DNA of 64,000 bases from Mimachlamys varia (lineage: Eukaryota; Mollusca; Bivalvia; Pectinida; Pectinidae), in NCBI GenBank assembly GCA_947623455.1, contig OX392529.1:54641186-54705185 (forward strand). Direction: 5' to 3'. Position numbers and translations under genes: made by a program. Positions within the stretch are counted from its first letter, which is position 1. Every line of letters begins with the position of its first letter. The notes under the pieces are model-generated. The model was not told where the DNA came from. It searched no databases and worked only from the letters and a program-made list of their open reading frames with translations. Below, one piece after another: positions 45,401 to 48,718 of the stretch.

Positions 45401-47908
45401 ACAGACAAAATGGAATGAAGCATATTCAACAATGATTTACGCCACAAGATTGGTAAAGCTTTGGTTTGGTTTATTTTGTTTTAAGTCCTATTAACAGTCA
45501 AGGTTATTAAAGGACATGCCAGGTTTTGGAGGTGGAGGGAAGCCGGAGTACCCGGAGAAAAACCACCAACCTACAGTTAGTACCTGGCAACTGCCCCACG
45601 TGGGTTTCAAAATCGCAACCCAGGGATACGAAGGGCTAGTGTGGTAGAATGTCAGGACACTTTAACCACTTGGCCCCTCCAGCGAAGTTTTCACCTTGTG
45701 GATATTCAAAAGGACTTGAGCACCGATCTTACTTAGAGCATCAGAGTCTGTGCAGGAAATAGGCCGGTTTAGATTGTCTATATAATTATACTGTACACCA
45801 TTTCAGTTATTTGTGTACACCTCTATATATATACCTTGGACATTTCCGTTGAGCAGTTCCCTGAACTTGTGTGACTTCTTCGAGGGCCGGACAAGCCGTT
45901 CCTGTTCCAACAGGAAGTTGAATGACGCGACGTGAGCGCTTGATTAAACCGACCCTCTTCATACCCGTACTGTCTATACAACTGCTGTTGATACGGTCCC
46001 ATGACGACCACTCTGACACGATACAACTTTTAGGAATGATGCAAGCTTGATGATCTACAATGGGCTCCTGGAGACTCAAGCGGTCACGGCAATATCTGTT
46101 AACGAGAAGTTACAATAATATTTATGAAAAATATCTGTAAATGCGAGAAGTTACAACAATATTTTTGAAAATAGTGTCACAACAATATCTGTAAATGCGA
46201 GAAGTTACAATATTATTTATGAAAATAGTGTCACAACAATATCTGTAAATGCGAGAAGTTACAATATTATTTATGAAACTAGTGTCACAACAATATATGT
46301 AAATGGATTGTCAATATCTGTGAATACTTGACATAACAGAATTAATTTGTGATTAAAGGGAGACAATTCCTTAAATCACCCTGATGTGTTGGGGAAGTTT
46401 GAATTATGACTTTATCATTATGACCCTGACTAAATAACTTAGTTATGAACTCAGATGAGCTGCAATCTTTTTCAGGTGTTAAATAATCTCAATGTTTTTG
46501 TGATTTATCAATTAACTTCACATGTATCTAACTTTTTTCGAAAAATAATTTCAAGTTCATTAGAATTTTGTTTTCAACAAAGGATTAACACCACAACTGA
46601 ATTATTGTAGTACAGCATCAATAACAAGCAATTTTGACTTATTCAAAATGATCCAAATCATATTCATTCACATACAGTTCAAAGGAAAAAAATAATTTCT
46701 ATTGGGCTTTATAACTTCAAATACAGTCAAACATTGATGTTTCAAACTTTGCGGGACCGTCATGAAAACTTCGAAACATCGGAACTTCGACTTATGAATT
46801 TTGAACATTAAACATCGTCATGTGTATGTACATGTATATATGTACTGTACATAAGAACAACCGATGCGGTGCTAGTGTAACGTAACTCATGCTAAGAAAT
46901 TGTAGATTCACATTTATAAAGAAGTATACTAAAATACACACTGTCATTTTTGTAACGTGATAATCTTGTAAAATTTTCAAAGCAAGTAAAATTTTCACTT
47001 CGATTTATTAGTTGTACTTTTCAATGTTTTCATAACGAAGGGTCCGGATTAAAAGTTTGATACAGCGAAAAATTTGATTCATAGAAGTTTGATTCATGAA
47101 AAGTAAATCAATAGTGTTATATAATGAAAAAAATAGGACTTTGTCAAAAGTTTGACACATGGAGAAATTTGATTTATTGAAGTTCGATTAATCGAGGTTT
47201 TATTGTATTTATCGTGTTCTTACCTCCAGTCTACAAGTGCTCCAAATGTGTTGACACATTTTATTTTACGTGTTTGGTGACCTATCACAGGGGTGTTTGG
47301 ATTTTGATCCGATCCGGCGAACGAGAACGGCACACATGGTGTCCAAGCGTCCACCGATAAAAAGAACATCTGAGAACAGTTATGACAAGGCATTAATTCC
47401 GAGAAAGGTGGACACATCTGGCCGCCGTTAGAGTCCGGCACCAGAATTGTCCGCGTCCGTGTTTTGTTTAAAACTCTACATTGATCACAGCTTGTCCACG
47501 GACTGAACTCCGTCACTACACAGTTCTGCTGACAACGAAGCTCGCACCGCTTGGTTGTCGGAGGTTTTTCCTCAAATGACAAACAAACAGAATCTTTTTC
47601 AAGTTTTCCGTTCTCCTTCCATACACAAGACACATTTCGGTATGAGATGCCCGAGCCCTTGGCGCATTCTTTGAGATTCGACTCCAATTTGCACTGCTCC
47701 CACGGGGTCCATGCCCATCGGACCTCATAGCGGTGCTCGCGGCACACCTTGAAGCATTCCTGCCGCTCCGGTGGCTTCCGCAGGTGGCCGCAGTTTGATT
47801 CATGAGTAGTTGTGACGACTCCATTGGAACTAACCAGCTTGCAGGTGACTGGCCGAGTTGTCTCCCCTCCTGGGCCGCATCCTAATCTGTAGCATTCACT
47901 CCATGTTC
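1784..47908 (-). CDS. THSD7A: THSD7A/THSD7B-like transmembrane multi-TSP1 protein, 23 coding exons visible, 5' end missing
   Basis: Spliced minus-strand gene; exons are listed separately (exon 1 = 47224-47908, exon 23 = 1784-3476). All 22 introns are GT-AG and every phase joins, giving 2026 residues to a TAA stop; residue numbers in the exon entries start at the first whole codon of exon 1. Seen: alternating TSP1 types, one with 'DCxxSxWSxW' starts and one with 'YxWxxxxWxxC' starts followed by 'CGxGxxxR', then a CxC EGF-like module, one hydrophobic helix (about 1442-1459) and a 564-residue tail. Known: this order is that of THSD7A/THSD7B, large membrane glycoproteins of podocytes and endothelium made of about 21 TSP1 domains; alternating WxxW motifs are usual C-mannosylation sites. 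Inference: a single invertebrate ortholog preceding the vertebrate A/B split, acting at the cell surface. The signal-peptide exon was not found. Family assignment is secure; A versus B is not decidable. Confidence 0.95.
3477..6174 (-). other. intron 22, no gene or clear repeat family
   Basis: AT-rich intron between the TM exon and the tail exon. It holds only weak local duplications (around 5600-5760 and 5885-5995, with repeated 'gggagataataa' phrases). No exon-like coding was found. Confidence 0.7.
6175..6262 (-). CDS. THSD7A: THSD7A-like exon 22 (transmembrane helix)
   Basis: Residues 1435-1462, 88 bp. It encodes 'GQLNIWTYAVIAVG', then 'TIFVIFVTVALYNM', one hydrophobic segment of about 18-20 residues after a conserved W-x-Y. 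The acceptor is 'tatctacag' and the donor 'ATGAG|gtaagt', with phases joining exon 21 (Glu) and exon 23 (Ser). No other hydrophobic segment follows, so the protein is type I with the C-terminus inside. Confidence 0.93.
7666..8000 (-). mobile_element. about 330-bp dispersed element, inverted copy
   Basis: Reverse complement of the element at 8160-8490 (shared phrases 'cctccctc..atgaggga', 'ggagatc.ccct', a CAGGTGTG core). It lies head to head with that copy across a 160-bp gap. No coding capacity. A further copy lies at 62616-62945. Confidence 0.65.
8160..8490 (+). mobile_element. about 330-bp dispersed element, direct copy
   Basis: Begins 'taaccctcc' followed by 'gagggagactcactcatttt' and ends 'gagatctccctcattgggag'. 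It matches 62616-62945 over its whole length with substitutions, and the inverse of 7666-8000. It looks like a non-autonomous element. Confidence 0.7.
9824..11510. mobile_element. TIR element with TA target site and an internal minisatellite
   Basis: The termini are TA-'CAGTCAAACCTG' on the left and 'CAGGTTTGACTG'-TA on the right, perfect inverted repeats flanked by TA as in Tc1/mariner-like elements. The 1.7-kb interior has no transposase-like frame; the open stretches at 10173-10520 and 10632-10955 resemble nothing. Four copies of a 124-bp repeat fill the right third. Confidence 0.75.
10961..11448. repeat. 124-bp tandem repeat, 4 copies
   Basis: Units start at 10961, 11085, 11201 and 11325. 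The second unit lacks 8 bp. Each contains several 'ggtcgttata' phrases that are also found at the right end of the host element, so the array appears to have grown out of subterminal sequence. Confidence 0.85.
12351..12430. mobile_element. 80-85 bp palindromic MITE-like repeat, copy 1 of 6
   Basis: Ends 'cattcacccctgaa' and 'tcagggctgaatg', nearly inverse; the core has 'ctattccaacctttgg'. Related copies lie at 16893, 25850, 31482, 40661 and 62429. Confidence 0.7.
13160..14165. repeat. 1-kb minisatellite, unit about 17 bp
   Basis: Dozens of copies of 'agacaaagataaacatc' with variants (agcc, tgac, ccgac) and missing half units. Translations in it are periodic and not genes. Confidence 0.92.
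14504..14704 (-). CDS. THSD7A: THSD7A-like exon 21 (juxtamembrane EGF-like module)
   Basis: Residues 1368-1433. It encodes 'GCDPKLRPPNLLLCSPEC', then 'AYCNDTNYCACQEGYIAYY', then a Gly/Ser stalk. The C-x3-C / C-x5-C-x-C spacing with 'EGY' matches the EGF-like module that closes the THSD7 ectodomain. The acceptor is 'attttcag' and the donor 'AACCAG|gtgagt', leaving one base. The sequon NQT lies in the stalk. Confidence 0.95.
14848..14925 (-). repeat. tRNA-derived SINE-like head, degenerate
   Basis: On the minus strand 'tagctcaacggtagagcatc' resembles a box A region, followed by 'ggggatgtgagccc' where a box B should be. No intact tRNA fold or anticodon arm could be confirmed, so this is called a relic and not a tRNA gene. 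Confidence 0.45.
15195..16215. repeat. dispersed element with three ~375-bp internal repeats
   Basis: Starts near 'caccgcaagcggaggcataa' and ends with 'gacggacg...ggggcatataaaa'. In between, a unit containing 'gggccataactct' and 'cagtttacga..gaaatgcat' recurs about every 375 bp, decaying in the third copy. No open frame. Confidence 0.7.
16893..16976. mobile_element. 80-85 bp palindromic MITE-like repeat, copy 2 of 6
   Basis: 'actcactaacccctgaa' and 'tcagaggtgaatg' ends with core 'ccaattcaaaggttggaata'. Confidence 0.65.
17485..17935. repeat. 70-bp tandem repeat
   Basis: The unit is made of two related halves ('cactgagcactccttagaat' and 'cactgagcacttaacataga'), four to five copies with decay at the right edge. 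Confidence 0.88.
18775..18928. mobile_element. 154-bp palindromic MITE
   Basis: Perfect inverted ends 'tgaattgtcttgatatgg' and 'ccatatcaagacaattca'; the arms continue as 'gcaggcaaactt' / 'aagtttgcctgc' around a short loop. It would fold into one hairpin. Confidence 0.8.
19186..19338. mobile_element. 153-bp palindromic MITE
   Basis: The arms 'cctggccccaggatcacgaa' and 'ttcatgatctcagggccagg' are nearly inverse, continuing through 'acaatctta' and 'gccaatcac' to a loop near 'acgttacaaaaagtaacgt'. Confidence 0.8.
20101..20512 (+). mobile_element. about 412-bp TIR element, copy 1 of 4
   Basis: Begins TA-'CAGTACACTCCTCTTTA' and ends 'TTAAGTGGAATCCACTG'-TA. The interior has repeated 'atgatattaa' phrases and no coding. 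The same family is at 30240-30690, 36680-37134 and (inverted) 58423-58757. Confidence 0.75.
21333..21352. repeat. poly-C tract
   Basis: An uninterrupted run of about 17-18 C after 'ctct'. A simple repeat; its length is uncertain in assemblies. Confidence 0.85.
21755..22465. repeat. dispersed element with ~180-bp internal repeats
   Basis: Begins 'caaaaggcccacaggtcctg' and ends 'cttcgttgcgggggtataac'. Inside, a unit with 'ttttaaaaagatcc.ttgaaaactgagc' recurs three times. It shares its start with the element at 27584-28970. Confidence 0.65.
22736..23228. repeat. 164-bp tandem repeat, 3 copies
   Basis: Copies at about 22736, 22900 and 23064, each with 'ggactttccccgatattgat' and 'cagtagatata'. 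164 is not a multiple of 3; the frames that stay open across it are a repeat artefact. Confidence 0.93.
23473..24465. repeat. 31-bp minisatellite, about 32 copies
   Basis: Unit 'ctatcacatgatctgccttc'+'cttgcactaag', with variant subtypes (gcatac, gtcac, cccttc) interspersed. Spacing is uniform with no unique spacers, so it is not a CRISPR-like array. Confidence 0.95.
24604..24804 (-). CDS. THSD7A: THSD7A-like exon 20 (end of module 21, degenerate module 22)
   Basis: Residues 1301-1366. It encodes 'YTEGVRSRSRSILAYPG', 'KCPDQLWTSESC', 'GFHWMSTPWDGDYRNVWCER', then 'TDGLRVY'. The last module lacks the CGxGxxxR loop, as in the vertebrate protein where the same place reads as a shortened TSP1. The acceptor is 'ctttcgctag' and the donor 'GTCTATG|gtaaat'. 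It is followed by a 9.9-kb intron. Confidence 0.94.
25040..25215. repeat. 175-bp intronic duplication, copy 1
   Basis: Matches 26062-26240 closely ('ttcttctctctttatcatgt', 'acagaagatttgctttaaca', 'gtttcatgggaaataaccta'), about 1 kb apart in direct orientation in the same intron. Confidence 0.8.
25850..25939. mobile_element. 80-85 bp palindromic MITE-like repeat, copy 3 of 6
   Basis: Core 'ccaattcaaaggttggaata' with decayed ends 'cctgacgac' and 'aggggtgcatgag'. Confidence 0.65.
26062..26240. repeat. 175-bp intronic duplication, copy 2
   Basis: Direct copy of 25040-25215 with scattered substitutions and a small tandem 'atacatgtaaaaat' expansion at the right end. Confidence 0.8.
26438..26981. 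mobile_element. TTAA-flanked TIR element, about 536 bp
   Basis: TTAA at 26438-26441 and 26978-26981 flank the near-inverse ends 'CTCTTTCTGTACTC' and 'GAGTACGGAAAGAG'. TTAA targets are typical of piggyBac and Kolobok families. No transposase is encoded, so this is a non-autonomous copy. Its interior is more GC-rich than the flanks. Confidence 0.75.
27014..27113 (-). CDS. THSD7A: THSD7A-like exon 19 (TSP1 module 21)
   Basis: Residues 1267-1299, only 100 bp. It encodes 'KERPCHVPCPGECVVTEW', then 'SNWSQCYIPCADFDMG'. The acceptor is 'gaccgtttcag' and the donor 'GATATGG|gtgagt', leaving one base. The acceptor with 70 bp of context is tandemly duplicated just upstream (a second 'gaccgtttcag' ends at 27184). 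Confidence 0.93.
27104..27250. repeat. 70-bp tandem duplication containing the exon 19 acceptor
   Basis: 'ttctgaaacggtcaaacaaa' and the following stretch to 'caacccaacatgaaaacag' occur twice, 70 bp apart. Each copy carries a full minus-strand acceptor 'gaccgtttcag'. See findings. Confidence 0.9.
27584..28970. repeat. dispersed element with eight ~156-bp internal repeats
   Basis: Begins 'aaaaggcccagagggcctgt' plus 'cgctcacctgg' and ends 'ccttcagaccaggtgagct', so the ends are partly inverse. The interior is a tandem array ('gtcagtcccaccat', 'aaataaggctgatttccaat'). Fragments of its start occur at 9404-9440 and 27281-27315. Confidence 0.8.
29809..29922 (-). CDS. THSD7A: THSD7A-like exon 18 (end of TSP1 module 20)
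   Basis: Residues 1229-1266, a symmetric exon of 38 codons. It encodes 'LGVCGHGVQMRNITCRSDN', then 'HCPRDLTTIVSQ'. The acceptor is 'attgtcgcag' and the donor 'TCACAG|gtaagt'. It carries an NIT sequon at the position of a conserved one in vertebrates (RNIS). Confidence 0.95.
30122..30805. mobile_element. TIR element interrupted by a second element
   Basis: Ends 'ctgggccaagttgttcaaaa' and 'ccttttgaacaactaagccc', near-inverse. The same ends bound the uninterrupted copy at 35077-35372. The copy here is split by the element at 30240-30690. Confidence 0.7.
30240..30690 (+). mobile_element. about 430-bp TIR element, copy 2 of 4, nested
   Basis: Starts 'agtgcgctcctctttatatc' and ends 'atattaagtggagtctata'. 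Same family as 20101-20512, inserted into the element at 30122-30805. Confidence 0.75.
30892..31037 (-). CDS. THSD7A: THSD7A-like exon 17 (end of module 19, start of module 20)
   Basis: Residues 1181-1228. It encodes 'TKKRSRSIVQQYIGNGRPCP', then 'GCYKWQISRWSECSTQ'. The acceptor is 'ggaaacag' and the donor 'ACACAG|gtatgt', ending on a codon boundary. The module is split here and finished by exon 18. Confidence 0.96.
31482..31566. mobile_element. 80-85 bp palindromic MITE-like repeat, copy 4 of 6
   Basis: 'aactcattcacctgtgaa' and 'tttcaggggtaa' ends, core 'ccaattcaaaggttggaaga'. Confidence 0.7.
31734..31848 (-). CDS. THSD7A: THSD7A-like exon 16 (TSP1 module 19)
   Basis: Residues 1142-1179. 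It encodes 'VHGQVTEPLVVSCEIPC', then 'DCLLSDWSPWSSCSKNCGL'. The acceptor is 'tttctacag' and the donor 'GGACTTG|gtaagt', leaving one base. 'DWSPWSSCSKNCGL' is among the best-conserved stretches against the vertebrate protein. Confidence 0.96.
32324..32596 (-). CDS. THSD7A: THSD7A-like exon 15 (end of module 17, module 18)
   Basis: Residues 1051-1141, a symmetric exon (91 whole codons). It encodes 'PCNHNQMQTRDRRI', 'CIEYSWELAQWTTCLV' and 'DCGVGHKERYAICKN', ending 'NKLCKE'. The acceptor is 'actttacag' and the donor 'AAAGAG|gtatgt'. Skipping it would keep the frame. Confidence 0.96.
32955..33390. repeat. two fragments of a 'gggacgggac...ggcggggcataa' dispersed repeat
   Basis: 32967-33045 has five 'gggac' units, then 'aacactatatccccccacct' and 'ggcgggggcataa'. 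33290-33385 has a related end. A third copy is at 48235-48325. These look like tails of one family. Confidence 0.55.
33463..33718. mobile_element. 256-bp MITE inserted at the exon 14 splice donor
   Basis: Inverted ends 'cattcttgccaat' (left) and 'gttggcaagtatg' (right), with TACCTG at 33457-33462 and again at 33719-33724 as a 6-bp target-site duplication. It is the same family as 44886-45142, which also has a 6-bp duplication (GGGTGG). No coding. Confidence 0.88.
33722..33878 (-). CDS. THSD7A: THSD7A-like exon 14 (TSP1 module 17)
   Basis: Residues 999-1050. It has one Met but no long free-standing ORF. It encodes 'CNAVNINGVMTERVDDENC', 'CYLPCPGDCVLSEWVEW', 'SQCQQ'. The acceptor is 'cattgcag' and the donor 'CAACAG|gtacat', ending on a codon boundary. 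From +4 on, the intron is the terminal repeat of an inserted MITE. Confidence 0.94.
34093..34665. repeat. 66-bp tandem repeat, about 8-9 copies
   Basis: The unit is two related halves, 'ggggtgagaagattgtgtat' and 'ggggtgagagaatataggat'. Decayed units run on to about 34760, up to the exon 13 donor. Confidence 0.93.
34768..34892 (-). CDS. THSD7A: THSD7A-like exon 13 (TSP1 module 16)
   Basis: Residues 957-997. It encodes 'EVQTRLCHPECVQYTWKTSD', 'WDMCMPPV' and 'RCGDGQQNRHVR'. The acceptor is a tandem 'aag/gag' pair 3 bp apart, so the first residue (Glu) may be optional. The donor is 'ATGTCAG|gtataa', leaving two bases. The downstream intron turns into a 66-bp minisatellite within about 100 bp. 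Confidence 0.94.
35077..35372. mobile_element. 296-bp TIR element
   Basis: 'ctgggcccatttgttcaaaa'+'ggtgattagcttaatca' on the left and its near-perfect inverse on the right. Uninterrupted relative of 30122-30805 and 58313-58878. Confidence 0.85.
35494..35675 (-). CDS. THSD7A: THSD7A-like exon 12 (TSP1 module 15)
   Basis: Residues 897-956. It encodes 'MKEKTCRIPCPVDCKMSTW', then 'SMWSLCPTKCGAGVQQR' and 'GGRRCPSLDS'. The acceptor is 'tgtctacag' and the donor 'GACGAG|gtaaag', ending on a codon boundary. This is a complete first-type TSP1 module in one exon. Confidence 0.96.
36326..36637 (-). CDS. THSD7A: THSD7A-like exon 11 (TSP1 module 14)
   Basis: Residues 793-895, the second longest extracellular exon. 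It encodes 'LYPLYEHRPCYC', 'IIIGDWSQCILDP', a long loop rich in His and Arg, then 'SCGAGRKYKVVACRN'. The 'LYPLxExxxCxC' motif is shared with the vertebrate protein at the same place. The acceptor is 'gattgacag' and the donor 'GGGAAAG|gttagg', leaving one base. Confidence 0.96.
36680..37134 (+). mobile_element. about 450-bp TIR element, copy 3 of 4
   Basis: TA-'CAGTGTACTCCTCTTTATAT' to 'TGAGTGGAGTCAACTG'-TA. Same family as 20101-20512. Confidence 0.75.
37490..37750. repeat. dispersed intronic repeat, copy 1
   Basis: Shares phrases with 39290-39530 ('gcctcaaaactgt/gcctcagaactgt', 'gtcagtc', 'ataatact.gtatatact', 'gcgaa.....ttccac'). Probably an old element; edges unclear. Confidence 0.5.
37859..38056 (-). 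CDS. THSD7A: THSD7A-like exon 10 (TSP1 module 13)
   Basis: Residues 727-791. It encodes 'VTCRSENSTRQAIDVCLRYA', then 'CEEDCLFTDWADWSICVQGC'. N-glycosylation sequons (NVT over the junction, NST) are visible. The acceptor is 'ttgtctag' and the donor 'ATCAAAG|gtaagc', leaving one base. The 'CLRYAGxxPP' stretch is a close family match. Confidence 0.96.
38895..39104 (-). CDS. THSD7A: THSD7A-like exon 9 (end of module 11, module 12)
   Basis: Residues 657-725. It encodes 'GENVPTRTRKRFILQNPDN', 'PCPEMLEE', 'FSWVKTNWSTC' and 'GCGKGIRTR'. The acceptor is 'tatgacag' and the donor 'ACCAGGA|gtaagt', leaving one base. The TSP1 strand is completed across the junction by 'NVTCR' of exon 10. Confidence 0.95.
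39290..39530. repeat. dispersed intronic repeat, copy 2
   Basis: Diverged direct copy of 37490-37750 in another intron of the same gene. Confidence 0.5.
39773..39888 (-). CDS. THSD7A: THSD7A-like exon 8 (TSP1 module 11)
   Basis: Residues 618-655. It encodes 'CTDKVKPVPEKVCTVPC', then 'DCIVTEYSDWSECSATC'. Two AG acceptors lie 8 bp apart (after 'gttactgtag' and after 'gtgtacag'). Only the upstream one keeps the frame and the conserved first Cys, so 39888 was chosen. The donor is 'TGGGAAG|gtcagc'. It has no methionine. Confidence 0.93.
40117..40247. mobile_element. 131-bp MITE with 21-bp inverted ends
   Basis: 'gagcccaacacagaggttct' on the left and 'agaacctccgtgttgggctc' on the right, inverse with one mismatch. 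It sits in the exon 7-exon 8 intron. Confidence 0.8.
40393..40594 (-). CDS. THSD7A: THSD7A-like exon 7 (end of module 9, module 10)
   Basis: Residues 551-616. It encodes 'GGGECPNPRELEE', 'CALFMWQADPWGVC' and 'PCGRGTQTRSVKCYD'. The acceptor is 'tttcag|GAGGCGG' and the donor 'GACGAAAA|gtaaga', leaving two bases. Confidence 0.95.
40661..40746. mobile_element. 80-85 bp palindromic MITE-like repeat, copy 5 of 6
   Basis: The best-preserved copy: 'aacccattcacccctgaa' and 'ttcaggggtgaatgaagt', core 'ctattccaatgtttaatttg'. Confidence 0.75.
40913..41140. repeat. ~77-bp tandem repeat, 3 copies
   Basis: Unit with 'tcaatgcatctttcattata' and 'ttttcattgcatta'. Confidence 0.88.
41697..41860. mobile_element. 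164-bp palindromic element
   Basis: The left arm 'gataaatagaatcttacac' + 'atggaatttaataaactcgt' is inverse to the right arm 'acgagttt..taaattccat' (read in reverse) + 'gatcctctatttatc', with a loop near 'ctcgcctaaaggc'. Confidence 0.7.
42356..42557 (-). CDS. THSD7A: THSD7A-like exon 6 (TSP1 module 9)
   Basis: Residues 483-549. It encodes 'IRVADTLCLEF', 'CVIPCPNDCVVSDWGLWSEC', then a strongly basic strand 'RERSIKRRKR'. The acceptor is 'atcctacag' and the donor 'TTTTCAG|gtatag', leaving one base. The IPCPxDCVVSxWxxW pattern is a hallmark linker of THSD7 proteins. Confidence 0.95.
42974..43185 (-). CDS. THSD7A: THSD7A-like exon 5 (end of module 7, module 8)
   Basis: Residues 413-482. It encodes 'QRYRTRETLTLPGSGGQPCP', then 'CYNWKVVTRPC' and 'ACGVGIAHRTLACLNKYK'. 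The acceptor is 'ggttaccag' and the donor 'TACAAG|gtacgg', ending on a codon boundary. In module 8 the second Trp of the usual W..W core is replaced (VVTRPC). Confidence 0.95.
43601..43764. repeat. 41-bp tandem repeat, 4 copies, each with the exon 4 donor
   Basis: Junction bases at 43730, 43689, 43648 and 43607, exactly 41 bp apart. Each unit reads (minus strand) 'gctcggaaaaggcg', 'caaacctcaatacag|gtac'. The rightmost copy is exon 4 coding sequence. Confidence 0.95.
43730..43912 (-). CDS. THSD7A: THSD7A-like exon 4 (TSP1 module 7), donor in a 4-copy array
   Basis: Residues 352-411. It encodes 'HDGRQKPVDDNKCLEDRP', 'DCTVSLWSMWSDC' and a basic run 'YARKRRANLNTG' at the end. The donor 'AATACAG|gtacat' is the first of four identical-looking donors spaced 41 bp apart. 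The first donor gives the right phase (one base left) to join exon 5 as '..TG|GQRYRTRE'. The last donor (43607) would add 123 nt with an open frame. The basic 'YARKRR' end looks like part of the repeat unit and may itself be a recent addition to the domain. Confidence 0.93.
44052..44290. repeat. 40/41-bp and 18-bp tandem repeat, 7 copies of the exon 3 donor
   Basis: Minus-strand 'gaaaatc|gtaag' or 'aaaaatc|gtaag' junctions at 44274 (used), 44233, 44193, 44175, 44157, 44116 and 44076. The spacing is 41, 40, 18, 18, 41, 40. Confidence 0.94.
44274..44380 (-). CDS. THSD7A: THSD7A-like exon 3 (TSP1 module 6)
   Basis: Residues 316-350. It has no methionine. It encodes 'KWIVAGWSGC', then 'QCSTGLQHRKAICVEEN', the second-type TSP1 core. 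The acceptor is 'cttacttcag' and the donor 'GAAAATC|gtaagt', with a split codon at each end. The donor with its flanks is copied six more times downstream in the intron. Confidence 0.94.
44522..45258. mobile_element. TIR element with TA target, hosting a nested MITE
   Basis: 'TACAGTGTACCCTC' on the left, 'GAGGGTACAATGTA' on the right, followed inward by 'ccgccacc' / 'ggtggcg'. The interior repeats 'ggtggcggtatgc'. Interrupted by 44886-45142. Confidence 0.78.
44886..45142. mobile_element. 257-bp MITE, nested copy
   Basis: Perfect 13-bp ends 'catacttgccaac' / 'gttggcaagtatg', with GGGTGG duplicated at 44880-44885 and 45143-45148. Same family as 33463-33718 and in the same orientation. Confidence 0.9.
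45458..45692 (-). mobile_element. bivalve-type tRNA-derived SINE
   Basis: On the minus strand the head has 'ggccaagtggttaaagtgtc' (box A-like) and 'gggttgcgattttgaaaccc' (box B-like), then the 'ggtttttctccgggtactcc' core and a 'ccttgactgttaataggact' tail. I recognise this core as common in bivalve genomes (from memory). It is old: the head has many mismatches. Confidence 0.75.
45835..46095 (-). CDS. THSD7A: THSD7A-like exon 2 (TSP1 module 5)
   Basis: Residues 229-314 with split codons at both ends. It reads 'YCRDRLSLQEP', then 'SCIVSEWSSWDR' and a basic strand ending in 'CPALEEV'. The acceptor is 'cgttaacag|ATATTGCCG' and the donor 'TCCAAG|gtatat'. Near copies of this acceptor, with the following exon bases, are repeated in tandem in the upstream intron (46134-46317). 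Confidence 0.95.
46085..46320. repeat. 54-bp tandem repeat with copies of the exon 2 acceptor
   Basis: Minus-strand '...acag|ATATTG' occurs at exon starts 46095 (used), 46134, 46188, 46242 and 46317, with a broken copy at 46296. Regular spacing is 54 bp; the first step is 39. Confidence 0.92.
46722..47207. mobile_element. TIR element with TA target next to the exon 1 donor
   Basis: Left TA-'CAGTCAAACATTGATG', right 'CGAGGTTTTATTG'-TA; subterminal 'acttcga'/'gaagttcgat' phrases. Inverse but diverged ends. It stops 16 bp from the exon 1 splice donor. Confidence 0.6.
47224..47908 (-). CDS. THSD7A: THSD7A-like exon 1 of those visible (TSP1 modules 1-4)
   Basis: Residues 1-227, the largest extracellular exon. 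The acceptor is 'ctgttacag' and the donor 'TGGAG|gtaaga'; it starts needing two bases of a codon and leaves two. It encodes 'TWSECYRLGCGPGG', then 'WAWTPWEQC', 'NCVVTEFSPWTSC' and 'DAWTPCVPF', so four TSP1-like modules. The first module starts inside its Trp core, so the preceding exon must supply the signal peptide and the start of this domain. That exon is not recognised in the window. Confidence 0.96.
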
Positions 47909-47933
47909 CTGTAACAGACAAACAGGATATGCA

Positions 47934-48045
47934 GTTAGATCATTTAACAGGAAGTAGTTAGATCATTAAACAGGAAGTAGTTAGATCATTAAACAGGAAG
48001 TAGTTAGATCATTATACAGGATATGCAGCTAGATCATTAAAAAGG
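47934..48045. repeat. 23-bp tandem repeat
   Basis: 'gttagatcattaaacaggaa' + 'gta' units, four to five copies, beginning about 25 bp upstream of the exon 1 acceptor. Confidence 0.88.
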
Positions 48046-48718
48046 AAGAAACTCTTATTGGTTCTTTGACGAAAAAAAATCAAAAAAAGTATCTTGCACA
48101 AAAATGGTGGGAATCATTCACTAGGATGGAGTAGTCAGATCAATTCAAGGGAGATAACCTCATCAAAAGGGAAATAACTCTTATTGTTTTTTTTGACAAA
48201 AATATTAACCAAGTATCCAAGCCCCCAGCTGGTTACATTAACACGGGACGAGGGACAGACATGGGTAACACTATATGCCCCCCCCCCCCCAACCCGCCCA
48301 ATTTCATGGCGGGGACATAAAAGGGGGGAATACATTCACTAGTCAGATCCATGCAAGGGAGATAACTTGAAAATATTTCTTCATAAAACATGTATTTATC
48401 ATATATTGGCAGAATTGCACACAACATATTTTATATCATGAAAGAATTCTTTATATTTGTTTGATCTTATAAAAATAATTTATGGTCATTGAACAGATAT
48501 AAGATATAAAGATTATTACAAACATGTATACAAATAGTAGGAGATATAGTGTTTATAACAAACATATGTACACAAATTCTGTGTGAGTTACATACCGAGT
48601 CAGACCCAGTACAATAGAGGTGTCTATAGCTATACGACAATATCCTCCTCATACAACAAAGCAGGGTTGTAAATAGAAAACAGAGGTTTGGCAGGGGATC
48701 ATAGACCCTGCCTCCCTG

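Noticed and set aside
47224..47921. Treating the 233-codon frame as a complete gene starting at its own Met
   Set aside because: The Met lies in the intron before the acceptor 'ctgttacag', and the frame ends at an intron stop just past a good donor; it is an internal exon.
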